The notes under the pieces: generated by a model | Told to the model about the DNA's origin: nothing | What the model saw: only the letters and a program-made list of their open reading frames with translations | Databases searched by the model: none | Part shown: in pieces, positions 1-8,936 of the stretch | Position numbering within the stretch: the stretch's first letter is position 1 | Layout: every line of letters starts with the position of its first letter | Made by a program: the position numbers and the translations under genes | Assembly (NCBI GenBank): GCA_013216015.1 | Contig: JABSOI010000021.1 | Coordinates: forward strand, 1 to 64,000 | Reading direction: 5' to 3' | DNA length: 64,000 nt | Origin: Alteromonadaceae bacterium | GTDB taxonomy: Bacteria; Pseudomonadota; Gammaproteobacteria; Enterobacterales; Alteromonadaceae

Positions 1-170
1 AACATACTCATAAGAGGTGTTACACCAATTCCTCCACTAATTAAAACTATAGGTTTTTCAGTTTCTTTTAAAGTAAATTCTCCAGAGGGCATTCCTAACT
101 CTAAAATATCTCCTTCATTAATTTTATTATGCAAATAGTTAAATTCAACTCTGCTAATTATATAAATACT
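1..170 (-). pseudogene. Flavohemoprotein/ferredoxin reductase-type fragment, 5' end missing, runs off the window
   Basis: Read leftward, this stretch encodes about 50 residues that match the FAD/NAD-binding part of flavohemoprotein-like reductases. The visible motifs are [15 protein letters not shown], then PSGEFTL, then the NAD-binding signature [14 protein letters not shown]. The frame continues beyond base 1. Upstream it has no start: an in-frame TAA lies at 171-173, and the globin or FAD-binding part expected before NYLH is replaced by the end of the SEC-C gene. I infer a gene truncated at its 5' side by insertion or deletion, so probably non-functional. The family assignment rests on motif recognition; other FNR-like oxidoreductases remain possible. 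Confidence 0.6.
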
Positions 171-1272
171 TTACACATTGATAATCGAAAGCACCATAGT
201 CTACAGTTGTTATTAATGCATCATTATAAGTATCTTGTACGGCATCACTTTTATATAGCTCTATAAGATTAAGCCTATTTTTATTAGATAATTTATCCCA
301 CCATAAGGGAGAAATATATACATTTTCTATTCGAGAGATAATCAACATTAATAATGAATCAGGTATAGAATGAGAATTCATCAAAGTTCCAATTAGTTGT
401 TGATTGCTAATCTTATGTTCAGTTAACCAAGACAAAATAATATACCCTTTACCATCACTAGAAAATGAATTAATGCAGAGATAATCTGGAATGCACTTAG
501 GATCTTGAGATATCTCTTGGATTAGTGAGCCATCAAAACCCAAATTAACACCTCCAATAGCACTTGCCATTACTCTAGGAGGACTATCTAATTCGATAAT
601 AAGGTGCTCTAAATTGTCATATTCCTTTGAAATAAACATCTTATCTAGGGAGGCTTTCATATATTTCAAGTCACTTATTGTTAAATCATTATTTCCATTA
701 AGGTATTGATAACGTTCTTGAATATACTTTTGTTGATCTAAATCTTTTCCTCTATCCATCTCTTTTATTAAACCAAAAGTACCTTTAACGCTTTCTTTTA
801 TAAAAAGTTCACGGGAAAGTGTGCGGAACATAATAAGAAAGCAATGATAACTTGAAGAATCAAAAGGTTGATCTTCAAAAGGGGAAAATAACTCTTTATC
901 GTGTTTCCCACAAAAACCATTAAATATAGATGCTTTATTAATCCCAACCTTTATCGGTTCCAAATTTGTATTGGATTTACTTCTTTGGGCCATGAAGAAA
1001 GACAGTACATGACCATCAACTGCAATTTCTTTCAAAGAAGAACTTTTTGATATGGAATGGGCCTTAACTATCTTTTTTGAGCATTTATCATGAAGAATTG
1101 AAGGAGCACTACACTTTTTATCAGTATTAAAACGATTCAACTCCTTATGTAGCACTGAGCTTTGTAACGGTGTTTGTTGTGCTCTATTTAAATGACAATG
1201 CTTGTATTTAATATTAGAACCACACCAGCAAAGTTTATTTCGCCCTAATTTCACTCTATCTCCTTCTAGCAT
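154..1272 (-). CDS. SEC-C motif protein with HNH-like Cys/His cluster, function unknown
   Basis: The product has 372 residues. Residues 9-29 form a SEC-C zinc-binding motif (C15, C17, C26, H27; core [15 protein letters not shown]), as found at the end of SecA and in many small metal-binding proteins. It is followed by a second Cys/His set: C54, C64, AHSISKS around H72, H88, then [11 protein letters not shown] with C121 and H124. This spacing recalls a zinc-stabilised HNH-like fold, but I cannot show nuclease residues. The remaining 240 residues have no motif I recognise. There is no signal peptide or membrane segment, so it is probably cytoplasmic. Its end abuts a truncated reductase gene, which suggests it arrived as accessory cargo. 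The ATG start follows a GGAGAT-like region only weakly. I do not know its function. Confidence 0.75.
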   Translation of the reverse strand: MLEGDRVKLGRNKLCWCGSNIKYKHCHLNRAQQTPLQSSVLHKELNRFNTDKKCSAPSILHDKCSKKIVKAHSISKSSSLKEIAVDGHVLSFFMAQRSKSNTNLEPIKVGINKASIFNGFCGKHDKELFSPFEDQPFDSSSYHCFLIMFRTLSRELFIKESVKGTFGLIKEMDRGKDLDQQKYIQERYQYLNGNNDLTISDLKYMKASLDKMFISKEYDNLEHLIIELDSPPRVMASAIGGVNLGFDGSLIQEISQDPKCIPDYLCINSFSSDGKGYIILSWLTEHKISNQQLIGTLMNSHSIPDSLLMLIISRIENVYISPLWWDKLSNKNRLNLIELYKSDAVQDTYNDALITTVDYGAFDYQCVKYLYN

Positions 1273-1578
1273 AAACAGCTTAATAATTTATAAGACTCTA
1301 CAATAATATAATAAAAAAGCATTAGAAAATATATGGGAGATATCTTAACTCTAACGTCAGCAATGCGAACTTAACGGTCTAAAAAACAATATAGAAACCC
1401 TTCAAAAAAGTACCCGTTCAAACATAATTGTTCACACTCTAAACAAGCAATATCGACAAAATAACCACTACTGTATAATGGTCCCGAAGTGGTCCCGATG
1501 TGGTCCGCATTTAATGAACCTAAACCTAAAACCAGCTTATCACCCACACAACAAGCTGATTTAATTTAATTTATTTCA
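1273..1578. other. Intergenic region between the SEC-C gene and tsaB
   Basis: No gene is seen in these 306 bases. The only structure is a three-fold 11-bp direct repeat of the type RTGGTCCCGAW at about 1479-1511, whose third unit is degenerate. It could mark an insertion boundary of the accessory SEC-C gene, but nothing proves this. Confidence 0.4.
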
Positions 1579-2328
1579 CTAACGCCCCGGCAATTTCTTC
1601 CACGACACAGTATCCCGAACATAAACAGGCTGAGCATGTTCAGCAGAAACCGACAAACCTTGTTCAAACCCATCCACCCCAATAACTAACATAGCTTCTG
1701 CCGTTGGAAACAAAACATCTGGTGAACCTTCATTATTTTTCAGATTATATAACACTTCAGCATATGCATCCCAGCCAGTCCCTACCCCGTAAGCGCTTTG
1801 GGTGTATTTGGCATAATGTTCTGCAACAACCGCTGGCGGTAATACCGCTTCAGGCAGTTTTTCTTCCATAATACCTTTATCAGTAAGTTCATAATATCCG
1901 GTATAAACTTCTGACATTCGCGCGTCTATCGCGGCAATTACTTTTTCTTTTTTATGTTTAATAAAGGCTAGTTGCGCCATAGCTTGCAGGGTTGAAACAC
2001 CTACTACGGGTAAATCTGCTGCAAAGGCGAGTCCTTGAGCAACCCCAATTCCTATACGAACGCCGGTGAAACTGCCAGGGCCCCGGCCATAAATCAAACC
2101 ATCTAACTTATTAAGTTTACATCCGGCTTCATTCAACACCTGATCAACCATAGGCAATAATTGTAAACTATGGGATTGCGGACAAAGTTCGTAACGACTG
2201 TAAACTTTACCATTAAATTGTAGAGCCACTGAGCAGGCTTCCGTTGAGGCATCTATGGCCAAATAGTTCACGTTTTGGTTCACGTTTTGGTTCAAGTTAT
2301 AGCTCTCTTTTATTTGTATCACTAACAT
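1579..2328 (-). CDS. tsaB: tRNA threonylcarbamoyladenosine biosynthesis protein TsaB
   Basis: TsaB is the partner of TsaD and TsaE in making t6A37 on tRNAs that read ANN codons. It is an ASKHA-fold protein that scaffolds the complex. Visible signatures are LAIDASTEACSVAL near the N-terminus and YGRGPGSFTGVRIG further on, both typical of YeaZ/TsaB. The longest frame gives 249 residues with an odd start rich in NQNVNQNVN, encoded by a short 12-bp repeat. A GTG at 2271 would give 230 residues, the usual length (E. coli 231), and a TTG near 2294 lies just after a purine-rich AAAGAGAG. The true start is therefore uncertain. The gene overlaps the end of yoaA by up to 32 bases and is probably co-transcribed with it. 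Confidence 0.92.
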   Translation of the reverse strand: MLVIQIKESYNLNQNVNQNVNYLAIDASTEACSVALQFNGKVYSRYELCPQSHSLQLLPMVDQVLNEAGCKLNKLDGLIYGRGPGSFTGVRIGIGVAQGLAFAADLPVVGVSTLQAMAQLAFIKHKKEKVIAAIDARMSEVYTGYYELTDKGIMEEKLPEAVLPPAVVAEHYAKYTQSAYGVGTGWDAYAEVLYNLKNNEGSPDVLFPTAEAMLVIGVDGFEQGLSVSAEHAQPVYVRDTVSWKKLPGR

Positions 2329-4237
2329 TAATCTGTTTTAAAAACCTAACCGCTTGATCTAAATCACGACTACGTTGCATATTCGGTAAACTCTTTAAAA
2401 ATACTTCTCCGTACGGTCGATTTACCAGACGATCGTCACAAATAACTAACACGCCTTTATCACTTACATCACGTATTAAACGACCAACCCCTTGTTTTAG
2501 GGCGATCACTGCTTGTGGTAGCTGAATTTCAGTAAAAGGATCTCCCCCCTGACGTTTTACATCTTCACTACGTGCCTGTAGTAAAGGATCATCTGGTGAT
2601 GCAAAAGGTAGTTTGTCTATAATAACACAGGTCAGTTTATGCCCTCTAACGTCAACACCTTCCCAAAAGCTTGCTGTAGCCAGCAAAACCGCATCAGGGC
2701 GTTCTACAAATTCAGACAATAGTTTATGTTTACCCATTTGTCCTTGTATCAATAAAGGGTTATCGACATCTTCAGCCAACAGCTCTGCCACCTGATTCAT
2801 CATTCTGTAACTGGTAAAAAGCATAAAACATGCACCTTTACTCGCTTCAATCAAAGGTTTAGCCAAATTCACCAATGCCGCAGCTCTGCCTTTGTCATTC
2901 GCAGCAGGTAAATAACGGGGCACCACAAGTTGAGATTGCAGTTGATAATCAAAAGGACTATCAAGCAGTAATTGTGCTGAATTTTCAAGGCCTAACTGCT
3001 GTGAAAAATGTTTAAACTGTTCATTTACCGCTAAAGTTGCCGAGGTAAAAATCCAGCCGGCATTTGAGCTTGCTACATAAGCGCTGAATTTTTCAGACAC
3101 ACTTAATGGTGTTTGATGTAAAACTACATGCCGACGAGTTGTTTCATACCAAAAACTCATACCAAAGGCTTCTGTATTAACCATAACGTCATATTTTGAT
3201 AATAAAGTTACCGCACGGTCAAAACAATTATCGATAGCCTCGTTACGCGAAATACATAGTTTTATCACCTGATATAAAAAATCGAGATCAGTTTTAATCG
3301 CCAGAAATGCTTGACTAAATTGTTGCTGCTTACATTTTTCCCGCCAATTACCCCGCTCTGGATCATGTTTAAACAACAATCGAAATTCTTGACTGGTTCT
3401 TTGCAATTTTTCAGCTGCTTTACCCAGTTGTTTTACATCGGTTAACGTGGTGCGATATTCTTTTAACACATCACTGCATAAATCTAATAACTGCCTTGTT
3501 GAAAACGCTTCACCAAAATATTCGCTGGCAATATCAGCTATTTGATGGGCTTCATCAAAGATAACCACGTCAGCGCGAGGGATCAGTTCACCAAAGCCCG
3601 TATCTTTAAGTGCCATGTCAGCAAAAAACAAATGATGGTTTACCACAATGACGTCTGCTTCAATCGCCTTTTTTCGAGCATCAATTAAATAGCAGTCACT
3701 GTAATTAGGGCAATCTTTTGCCAGGCAATTATCCAGCGTGCTTGTTATATAAGGAAAAACACTGGAACCTTCAGCAACATTAACCAACTCACCAATATCT
3801 CCGGTTGTAGTACTAACCGCCCACTTTTGAACATTCACAAAATCACTCAGAGACATCGCATCTAACTGTCCGCGCGAATGCTTATATTGGTCAAGCCGGT
3901 ACACGCACAAATAATTAGCACGGCCTTTAAGCAAAGCAATTTTGGCATTGGTTGCTAAAGCTTTTCGAATAAGTGGAATATCTTTATGAAATAACTGCTC
4001 TTGCAAGTTTTTAGTTCCGGTTGAAACAATTACTTTTTTATCGGCCAGTAATGCCGGAATTAAATATGCAAAAGTTTTTCCGGTACCTGTGCCCGCTTCT
4101 ACAATAAGGCACGATTGTTTTTCAATCGCCGTTGCAACTTCAACCGCCATATCAATTTGTGGTTGTCTTGGTGAGTAACCTTCAATGATTTTCGCTAAAA
4201 ATCCAGATGAGGAGAATGCTTGTTCTACAGGGGTCAT
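2297..4237 (-). CDS. yoaA: ATP-dependent DNA helicase YoaA (DinG/XPD family, Fe-S)
   Basis: The product is a 646-residue superfamily 2 helicase of the DinG/XPD type. Walker A is AGTGTGKT at 48-55 and the Walker B box is DEAH at 228-231. Four cysteines (C111, C171, C176, C182) are placed like the 4Fe-4S cluster ligands of XPD helicases. The C-terminal half has FTSATL, ASFWEGVDV and QGVGRLIR, helicase motifs of this family. Length fits E. coli YoaA (636). In E. coli YoaA works with the polymerase clamp-loader subunit HolC in repair of stalled replication. It is followed by tsaB in the same direction with overlap, an arrangement also found in enterobacteria. The ATG start is the first in frame and aligns with the family. 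Confidence 0.93.
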   Translation of the reverse strand: MTPVEQAFSSSGFLAKIIEGYSPRQPQIDMAVEVATAIEKQSCLIVEAGTGTGKTFAYLIPALLADKKVIVSTGTKNLQEQLFHKDIPLIRKALATNAKIALLKGRANYLCVYRLDQYKHSRGQLDAMSLSDFVNVQKWAVSTTTGDIGELVNVAEGSSVFPYITSTLDNCLAKDCPNYSDCYLIDARKKAIEADVIVVNHHLFFADMALKDTGFGELIPRADVVIFDEAHQIADIASEYFGEAFSTRQLLDLCSDVLKEYRTTLTDVKQLGKAAEKLQRTSQEFRLLFKHDPERGNWREKCKQQQFSQAFLAIKTDLDFLYQVIKLCISRNEAIDNCFDRAVTLLSKYDVMVNTEAFGMSFWYETTRRHVVLHQTPLSVSEKFSAYVASSNAGWIFTSATLAVNEQFKHFSQQLGLENSAQLLLDSPFDYQLQSQLVVPRYLPAANDKGRAAALVNLAKPLIEASKGACFMLFTSYRMMNQVAELLAEDVDNPLLIQGQMGKHKLLSEFVERPDAVLLATASFWEGVDVRGHKLTCVIIDKLPFASPDDPLLQARSEDVKRQGGDPFTEIQLPQAVIALKQGVGRLIRDVSDKGVLVICDDRLVNRPYGEVFLKSLPNMQRSRDLDQAVRFLKQINVSDTNKREL

Positions 4238-4459
4238 GCTTTAACTTTTTTATAGTATTTTTATAATATACACCCGTGCTGTTTGAAAATTGTGGTTCAA
4301 CGCACAGGGAATAATTTATTCAGGAAATGTGTGCATTATAATATTGAATTGAGGCAATATGCTCGAATTAAATGAAATTAATACGTTACAAAGAATCTTT
4401 TACTGTGAAACTATGACAAAGAAAGAATTACAAAGAACGAATAATAAAGTGCGAAAGAA

Positions 4460-4834
4460 TTAAACAAAAATATCTAAATGTGGTGGCTTCTCTTCATCGT
4501 CTACATTATTTTTTTTATGAGCTTTTGCATCAGTCTCTGCATAAAACCCAGCCCCAGTCTCTGAATAAGATGCGGTTTTCGTGTTTTGAAAATTCTTTTG
4601 TTCTTCATCAAGACTTTGTTTAGACAGGTGTTTAGACAAGTGCTTAGGTAAGTTATCTTCAGCATGCTTATTTTTACCTCTGTGCTTAAAATAGTACTCA
4701 TGATTTTCCAAATGATCATGATCTTCTTTTAATTTACCTATCCCCGCTTCCTTGATCAAAGCCTTAACCTTAAGATCTGCCTTCTTAACAGGCGTTTGAA
4801 CAACACGCGTTAGTTGTGTAGTGAATATGTCCAT
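4460..4834 (-). CDS. Small charged protein of unknown function ending in PPHLDIFV
   Basis: This is a 124-residue hydrophilic protein rich in Lys, His, Asp and Glu, with no signal peptide or membrane segment. A short coding repeat gives KHLSKHLSK in the middle. The C-terminus, EEKPPHLDIFV, looks like a conserved tail that I have seen in small hypothetical proteins of Shewanella and relatives, but I cannot name a family. It lies alone between yoaA and the his leader, pointing away from his. The alternative frame covering 4501-4719 is a shadow. It may be a genus-level orphan; the function is unknown. Confidence 0.55.
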   Translation of the reverse strand: MDIFTTQLTRVVQTPVKKADLKVKALIKEAGIGKLKEDHDHLENHEYYFKHRGKNKHAEDNLPKHLSKHLSKQSLDEEQKNFQNTKTASYSETGAGFYAETDAKAHKKNNVDDEEKPPHLDIFV

Positions 4835-5136
4835 ACGTTTACCAAATTAAAATTTAGTTTAAAATAAAATGCGTTATCAATTCCAATTCCAATAATTAAT
4901 TGAGTCAAAAATTAAAAAACTAATAACTTAGACCATTATCTTATAAAAACATTTAAAATTTATACTTGCTACAAACCAATTTTACCATTAATGTAAATGG
5001 TGTATAAGAATATTAAGTAATCAAGTTTGTTTGCATGCATATTAAAACGCATATAAGTTACTTGGTTACAAAAATAATAACTGTTCAAACAGTAAAAATA
5101 AATTAACAGTCAAACAAATTAAACAACGAGCAAATA
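4835..5136. other. his promoter region upstream of the leader peptide
   Basis: This AT-rich spacer of about 300 bases lies between a leftward gene and the rightward his leader, so it must hold the his promoter. I could not pick one -35/-10 pair with confidence; a TATAAG at about 5052 with a TTGTTT about 19 bases upstream is one weak option. Confidence 0.4.
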
Positions 5137-5184
5137 ATGAATATAAACCTGAAAACTATCCATCATCACCATCATACGAATTAG
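5137..5184 (+). CDS. hisL: Histidine operon leader peptide
   Basis: This is a 15-codon ORF, MNINLKTIHHHHHTN, with five consecutive histidine codons (CAT CAT CAC CAT CAT, 5161-5175). It sits just upstream of an attenuator and hisG. This is the classical arrangement in which ribosome stalling at His codons, when charged tRNA-His is scarce, prevents terminator formation. E. coli HisL has seven His codons in a row. A weak purine-rich stretch (ACGAG) precedes the ATG. The ORF is too short for most gene finders. Confidence 0.9.
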   Translation: MNINLKTIHHHHHTN

Positions 5185-5199
5185 CCACTCAGGTTTATT

Positions 5200-5292
5200 C
5201 GCTGGGGGGCAACTGACCTTTCAGCGGTAAGCGAAACAAAATACTTAGTTTCTAAACCCCCGAAAGAGTCTTATCTCTCGGGGGTTTTTTAC
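5200..5292 (+). promoter_or_regulatory. his operon transcription attenuator
   Basis: After the leader stop come alternative pairing segments. A G-run (GGGGGG, 5204-5209) could pair with the C-run at 5257-5261 as an antiterminator. That same C-run also forms the left arm of the terminator hairpin, CCCCCGAAAGAG against CTCTCGGGGG, followed by TTTTTT at 5285-5290. A separate hairpin between TTCGCT (about 5198) and AGCGAA (about 5230) lies between them. The pairing scheme is inferred from sequence complementarity. Confidence 0.8.
5256..5291 (+). terminator. Rho-independent terminator of the his attenuator
   Basis: A GC-rich stem (CCCCCGA... / ...CTCGGGGG) with loop TCTTAT is followed by six T residues. 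It lies between the leader peptide and hisG. Confidence 0.85.
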
Positions 5293-5393
5293 GTTTTAAG
5301 CGTAAAAAAATTAACTTAAGTTAATTAATTAATTAAAATTTTAACTTTTATTTGTACTTTAATAAAAGAAACACAAAAATAAGGGATCAGATC

Positions 5394-6293
5394 ATGAACA
5401 CAGAACCTCGCTTACGCATTGCAATGCAAAAAACTGGCAGATTAAGTGACGATACACAAAGTCTCCTGAAACGTTGTGGCTTAAAACTTAATGTTTCAGA
5501 TCGCCGTTTACTCGCCCATGTCAGCAACATGCCAATTGATATTATGAGAGTTCGCAGCAGCGATATTCCGGGTTTAGTCATGGACGGTGTTTGTGATTTA
5601 GGCATAGTTGGCGACAATACCCTTCAAGAAACAGCGCTTGAACGCGCTTTAATGGGACAAAAATCTGAATACATTCGCACTATCGGCCTGAATTTCGGTG
5701 GTTGTCATTTATCAATTGCCATGCCTGAAGAATTTAACTACCAAGGTTTACAAAGTTTAAATGGCTTACGTTTCGCCACTACTTACCCACAATTACTTAA
5801 TCGTTTTGCCCGTGAAAATGGTATCAATGTTGATTTTTGTTTATTAAAAGGCTCAGTAGAAGTTGCACCAAGGGTTGGGCTTTCAGACGGTATTTGCGAC
5901 TTAGTTTCAACTGGCGCAACATTAGAAGCAAATGGCTTAAAAGAAGTAGAAGTTATTTTCAAATCCAAGGCATCTCTTATTCAAACATCAACCGCACTGC
6001 CGCCAGAGAAACAAAAAATTCTTGATACTTTATTACCGCGTATTAAAGGGGTGATGAAAGCAAAAGAAAGCAAATACATCATGCTACATGCTCCTAAAGA
6101 TAAAGTTGAAGAAGTAAGTGCATTAATGCCGGGTAAAGAAACACCAACAATATTACCCCTGGCGGGTCGTGACGATCTTGTTGCTATTCATGTTGTGGCT
6201 ACCGAAACATTTTTTTGGGAAACCATGGAGCAATTAAAATCTCTGGGTTGTAATTCTATCCTGGTCATGCCAATTGAAAAAATGATGGGCTGA
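5394..6293 (+). CDS. hisG: ATP phosphoribosyltransferase, long form
   Basis: HisG catalyses the first and feedback-inhibited step of histidine synthesis, joining ATP and PRPP to phosphoribosyl-ATP. The protein is 299 residues, exactly the long-form length of E. coli, with the catalytic domain first and the histidine-binding regulatory domain in about the last 75 residues. The PRPP-binding stretch [14 protein letters not shown] is clear, as is [13 protein letters not shown]. The frame is open further upstream to a TTG at 5352, but the ATG at 5394 follows AAGGGA at the right distance and aligns with HisG ([13 protein letters not shown]). It is the first structural gene after the attenuator, with hisD 42 bases downstream. 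Confidence 0.97.
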   Translation: MNTEPRLRIAMQKTGRLSDDTQSLLKRCGLKLNVSDRRLLAHVSNMPIDIMRVRSSDIPGLVMDGVCDLGIVGDNTLQETALERALMGQKSEYIRTIGLNFGGCHLSIAMPEEFNYQGLQSLNGLRFATTYPQLLNRFARENGINVDFCLLKGSVEVAPRVGLSDGICDLVSTGATLEANGLKEVEVIFKSKASLIQTSTALPPEKQKILDTLLPRIKGVMKAKESKYIMLHAPKDKVEEVSALMPGKETPTILPLAGRDDLVAIHVVATETFFWETMEQLKSLGCNSILVMPIEKMMG

Positions 6294-6335
6294 TCCAATG
6301 AAACAACAAATGATAATATTAATGGAAACGAACAG

Positions 6336-7625
6336 ATGATCACTTGGCAAAACCTGTCTGCCCAAGAGCAGAAAAATGCTTTAGCACGCCCCGCTATAGC
6401 CGATAACGCTTTGTTATCAACACAGGTCACCAATATTCTGGCGCAAGTAAAAAGTCAGGGTGATCAGGCGTTATATAATTTAACCGAAAAGTTCGACGGC
6501 ATTGCTTTGTCAACACTGGAAGTTAGCAATGAACAAATTCAAGCGGCCAAAAAATCATTAACTGCTAAAAGATTAAAGGCGATTGAAACCGCCTATAGTC
6601 AAATAAAATGTTTTCACGATGCTCAAAAACCTCAAGACATTGAAGTGGAAACTCGACCGGGCGTACGTTGTGTTTTAAAAACTGAAGCCATTGAAAGTGT
6701 CGGTTTATATATTCCTGCAGGAAGTGCACCATTACCATCAACGGTATTAATGTTAGGAGTACCGGCACAAATAGCAAAATGCTCTCGAACAGTATTGGTT
6801 TGCCCGCCGGATAAAAATGGTCAATTGGCTAATGAAATTCTTGTGGCAGCTGATCTTTGTGGTATCACTGAAATATACAGTGTAGGTGGCGCTCAGGCAA
6901 TTGCTGCCCTCGCCTATGGTACAGAATCTATTGCAGCGGTTAACAAAGTATTTGGTCCTGGCAACCGTTATGTCACTGAAGCAAAAAAACAACTATCCCA
7001 ACAAGTCGCAGGTTTCGCCATTGACATGCCCGCAGGCCCTTCAGAACTATTAATCATTGGTGATAAAACTGGCAATCCGGCTTTTATTGCCGCCGATTTA
7101 TTATCTCAGGCAGAGCACGGTAGTGATAGCCAGGTGATATTACTTTCAAACAGCAAAACGTTAATCAATGAAGTTGATGCACAATTAACACAACAATTAG
7201 CCCTGTTATCTCGCAAAGACATTGCTGCAAAGGCCCTGCAACAAAGTCGATTGATTTTAACCATTGATTTAGCCCAAGCGGTTGCAGTGTCTAACTTATA
7301 TGGACCAGAGCACTTAATTATACAAACCGAAAATCCACATAATTTATTAAGCTCACTGAGAAATGCCGGTTCCATTTTTGTTGGCAAATATACGCCTGAA
7401 TCAGCTGGAGATTATGCAAGTGGCACCAATCATGTGCTACCAACTTATGGTTATTCTAAAGTGATCAGCAGTTTATCATTGGCCGATTTTTCCCGTCGTT
7501 ATACCGTTCAGGAATTAACGCGTGATGGTTTAGCCAGTTTAGCGGAATGTATTATTGAATTAACCGATGCTGAAGGCTTAGATGCTCATCAACGTGCAGT
7601 TACTATTCGGTTAGAAGATGCCTGA
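6336..7625 (+). CDS. hisD: Histidinol dehydrogenase
   Basis: HisD makes the last two oxidations, L-histidinol to L-histidinal to L-histidine, with NAD and Zn. The 429 residues match the family (E. coli 434). Visible signatures are YIPAGSAPLPSTVLM, the NAD-binding region VGGAQAIAALAYG, the glycine-rich KVFGPGNRYV, DMPAGPSELL, the catalytic GPEHL and the C-terminal SGTNHVLPTYG. It follows hisG by 42 bases in the usual hisGDCBHAFI order. Confidence 0.97.
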   Translation: MITWQNLSAQEQKNALARPAIADNALLSTQVTNILAQVKSQGDQALYNLTEKFDGIALSTLEVSNEQIQAAKKSLTAKRLKAIETAYSQIKCFHDAQKPQDIEVETRPGVRCVLKTEAIESVGLYIPAGSAPLPSTVLMLGVPAQIAKCSRTVLVCPPDKNGQLANEILVAADLCGITEIYSVGGAQAIAALAYGTESIAAVNKVFGPGNRYVTEAKKQLSQQVAGFAIDMPAGPSELLIIGDKTGNPAFIAADLLSQAEHGSDSQVILLSNSKTLINEVDAQLTQQLALLSRKDIAAKALQQSRLILTIDLAQAVAVSNLYGPEHLIIQTENPHNLLSSLRNAGSIFVGKYTPESAGDYASGTNHVLPTYGYSKVISSLSLADFSRRYTVQELTRDGLASLAECIIELTDAEGLDAHQRAVTIRLEDA

Positions 7626-7645
7626 ACAATCAATGAGAAAAAATT

Positions 7646-8935
7646 ATGACCAATCTTACTCTAGCTGACAAAGCTTTAGCTGACAAAGCTTTAGCTGACA
7701 AAACTCTAGCAGACAAAAGTTCAGCTGACAAAACTTTAGCAGACAAACTTGCCCGAACAGAGCTTATAAACATGGTGCCATATCAATCTGCCCGCCGTTT
7801 AAACCCTGCATCGAATAATAATACCGATAAAGAAAACCAATCTGCTATCTGGCTAAACGCAAATGAAGCTTCCGGACCGGGTTTATATCAACTAAAGGGC
7901 AATTGCATTAATCGCTATCCTGATTTTCAACCAGACAATTTATTAACGTCATACAGCAATTATTGCCAACAACTTAAAAGCAATATATTAGCCACCCGTG
8001 GAGCTGATGAAGGTATTGAGCTCTTGATAAGAACTTTTTGTCAAGCTTATCAAGACAACATTTTAATTTGTCCCCCTACTTATGGTATGTACGCTATCAG
8101 CGCTGAAAACCATGGCGCGGGCATCATAAAAGTTCCACTCATTTCTGAGGCGCTTTCCTCTGCACCAGTTAGCAGCAAAGCGGAAAATAAAAATATTAGC
8201 AATGCTTTAGATATAAACGAACTAAGCAAACAAGCATCCCAGACAGAGAAAAATAAAATAAAAGTTGTTTTTTTATGCTCACCGGGAAACCCTACAGGAA
8301 ATTTATTACCACAAGAACAAATCAGAAAAACCATTGAATTGTTTAAAGATAAAGCTATTGTAGTCGTTGATGAAGCCTATATTGAATTTAGCAGCAGTAA
8401 AACTGTCGTAAACTGGCTGGAAGAATTCGACAACCTAGTCGTTCTGCGCACTTTATCTAAAGCATTTGCTTTAGCTGGTTTAAGATGTGGCTTTACCTTA
8501 GCAAATCCCGACATTATTACTATGATGAGTAAAGTTATTGCCCCATATCCAATTTCGGCACCCGTGGCAGATATAGCCAGTAACGCTTTATCATCGGGTG
8601 AAATAATGCAAATGAACATTAGGGTTAAAGAAAGTGTTTTATTACGGGAACAACTCAGTTTATGGCTTAACGAACAGTTCTGGTGTGAAAAAATTTATCA
8701 CAGCGATGCCAACTTTGTTTTGTTTAAAACAAGCCAAAAAGATCTAATTTTTGATGGGTTAAAAAATCAAGGCATATTAATTCGTGATCAGTCAAAGCAA
8801 TTGCAATTAGAAAACTGCTTACGGATCAGCATAGGCAGCGAGCGGGAATTAAACTTACTTAAACAACTTATAACTCAAATTACCGAGCAAGCGGCTGATT
8901 CAGTTAATGCTGCAGATACAAGACAAGGGAAATAA
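7646..8935 (+). CDS. hisC: Histidinol-phosphate aminotransferase with repetitive N-terminus
   Basis: HisC is the PLP-dependent class I/II aminotransferase that turns imidazole-acetol phosphate into histidinol phosphate. The core matches HisC closely: [68 protein letters not shown] and the PLP-lysine region [16 protein letters not shown]. At 429 residues it is about 70 longer than E. coli HisC (356). The excess comes from six 15-bp in-frame units near the N-terminus ([10 protein letters not shown] and variants, residues 5-34) and a loop of about 35 residues rich in Ser, Asn and Lys before the CSPGNPTG motif. It begins 20 bases after hisD and ends one base before hisB. Confidence 0.96.
   Translation: MTNLTLADKALADKALADKTLADKSSADKTLADKLARTELINMVPYQSARRLNPASNNNTDKENQSAIWLNANEASGPGLYQLKGNCINRYPDFQPDNLLTSYSNYCQQLKSNILATRGADEGIELLIRTFCQAYQDNILICPPTYGMYAISAENHGAGIIKVPLISEALSSAPVSSKAENKNISNALDINELSKQASQTEKNKIKVVFLCSPGNPTGNLLPQEQIRKTIELFKDKAIVVVDEAYIEFSSSKTVVNWLEEFDNLVVLRTLSKAFALAGLRCGFTLANPDIITMMSKVIAPYPISAPVADIASNALSSGEIMQMNIRVKESVLLREQLSLWLNEQFWCEKIYHSDANFVLFKTSQKDLIFDGLKNQGILIRDQSKQLQLENCLRISIGSERELNLLKQLITQITEQAADSVNAADTRQGK
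7658..7747 (+). repeat. 15-bp coding minisatellite in hisC, 6 copies
   Basis: There are six 15-bp units, each ending in the codons for ADK (consensus ACT TTA GCT GAC AAA), in phase with the reading frame. Units differ by a few bases ([30 protein letters not shown]). The encoded segment precedes the conserved HisC fold. Confidence 0.95.
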
Positions 8936-8936
8936 C

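Noticed and set aside
154-4237. Defence island around the SEC-C gene
   Set aside because: Only one candidate gene is present; YoaA and TsaB are core housekeeping genes, and the sequence left of base 1 is not visible.
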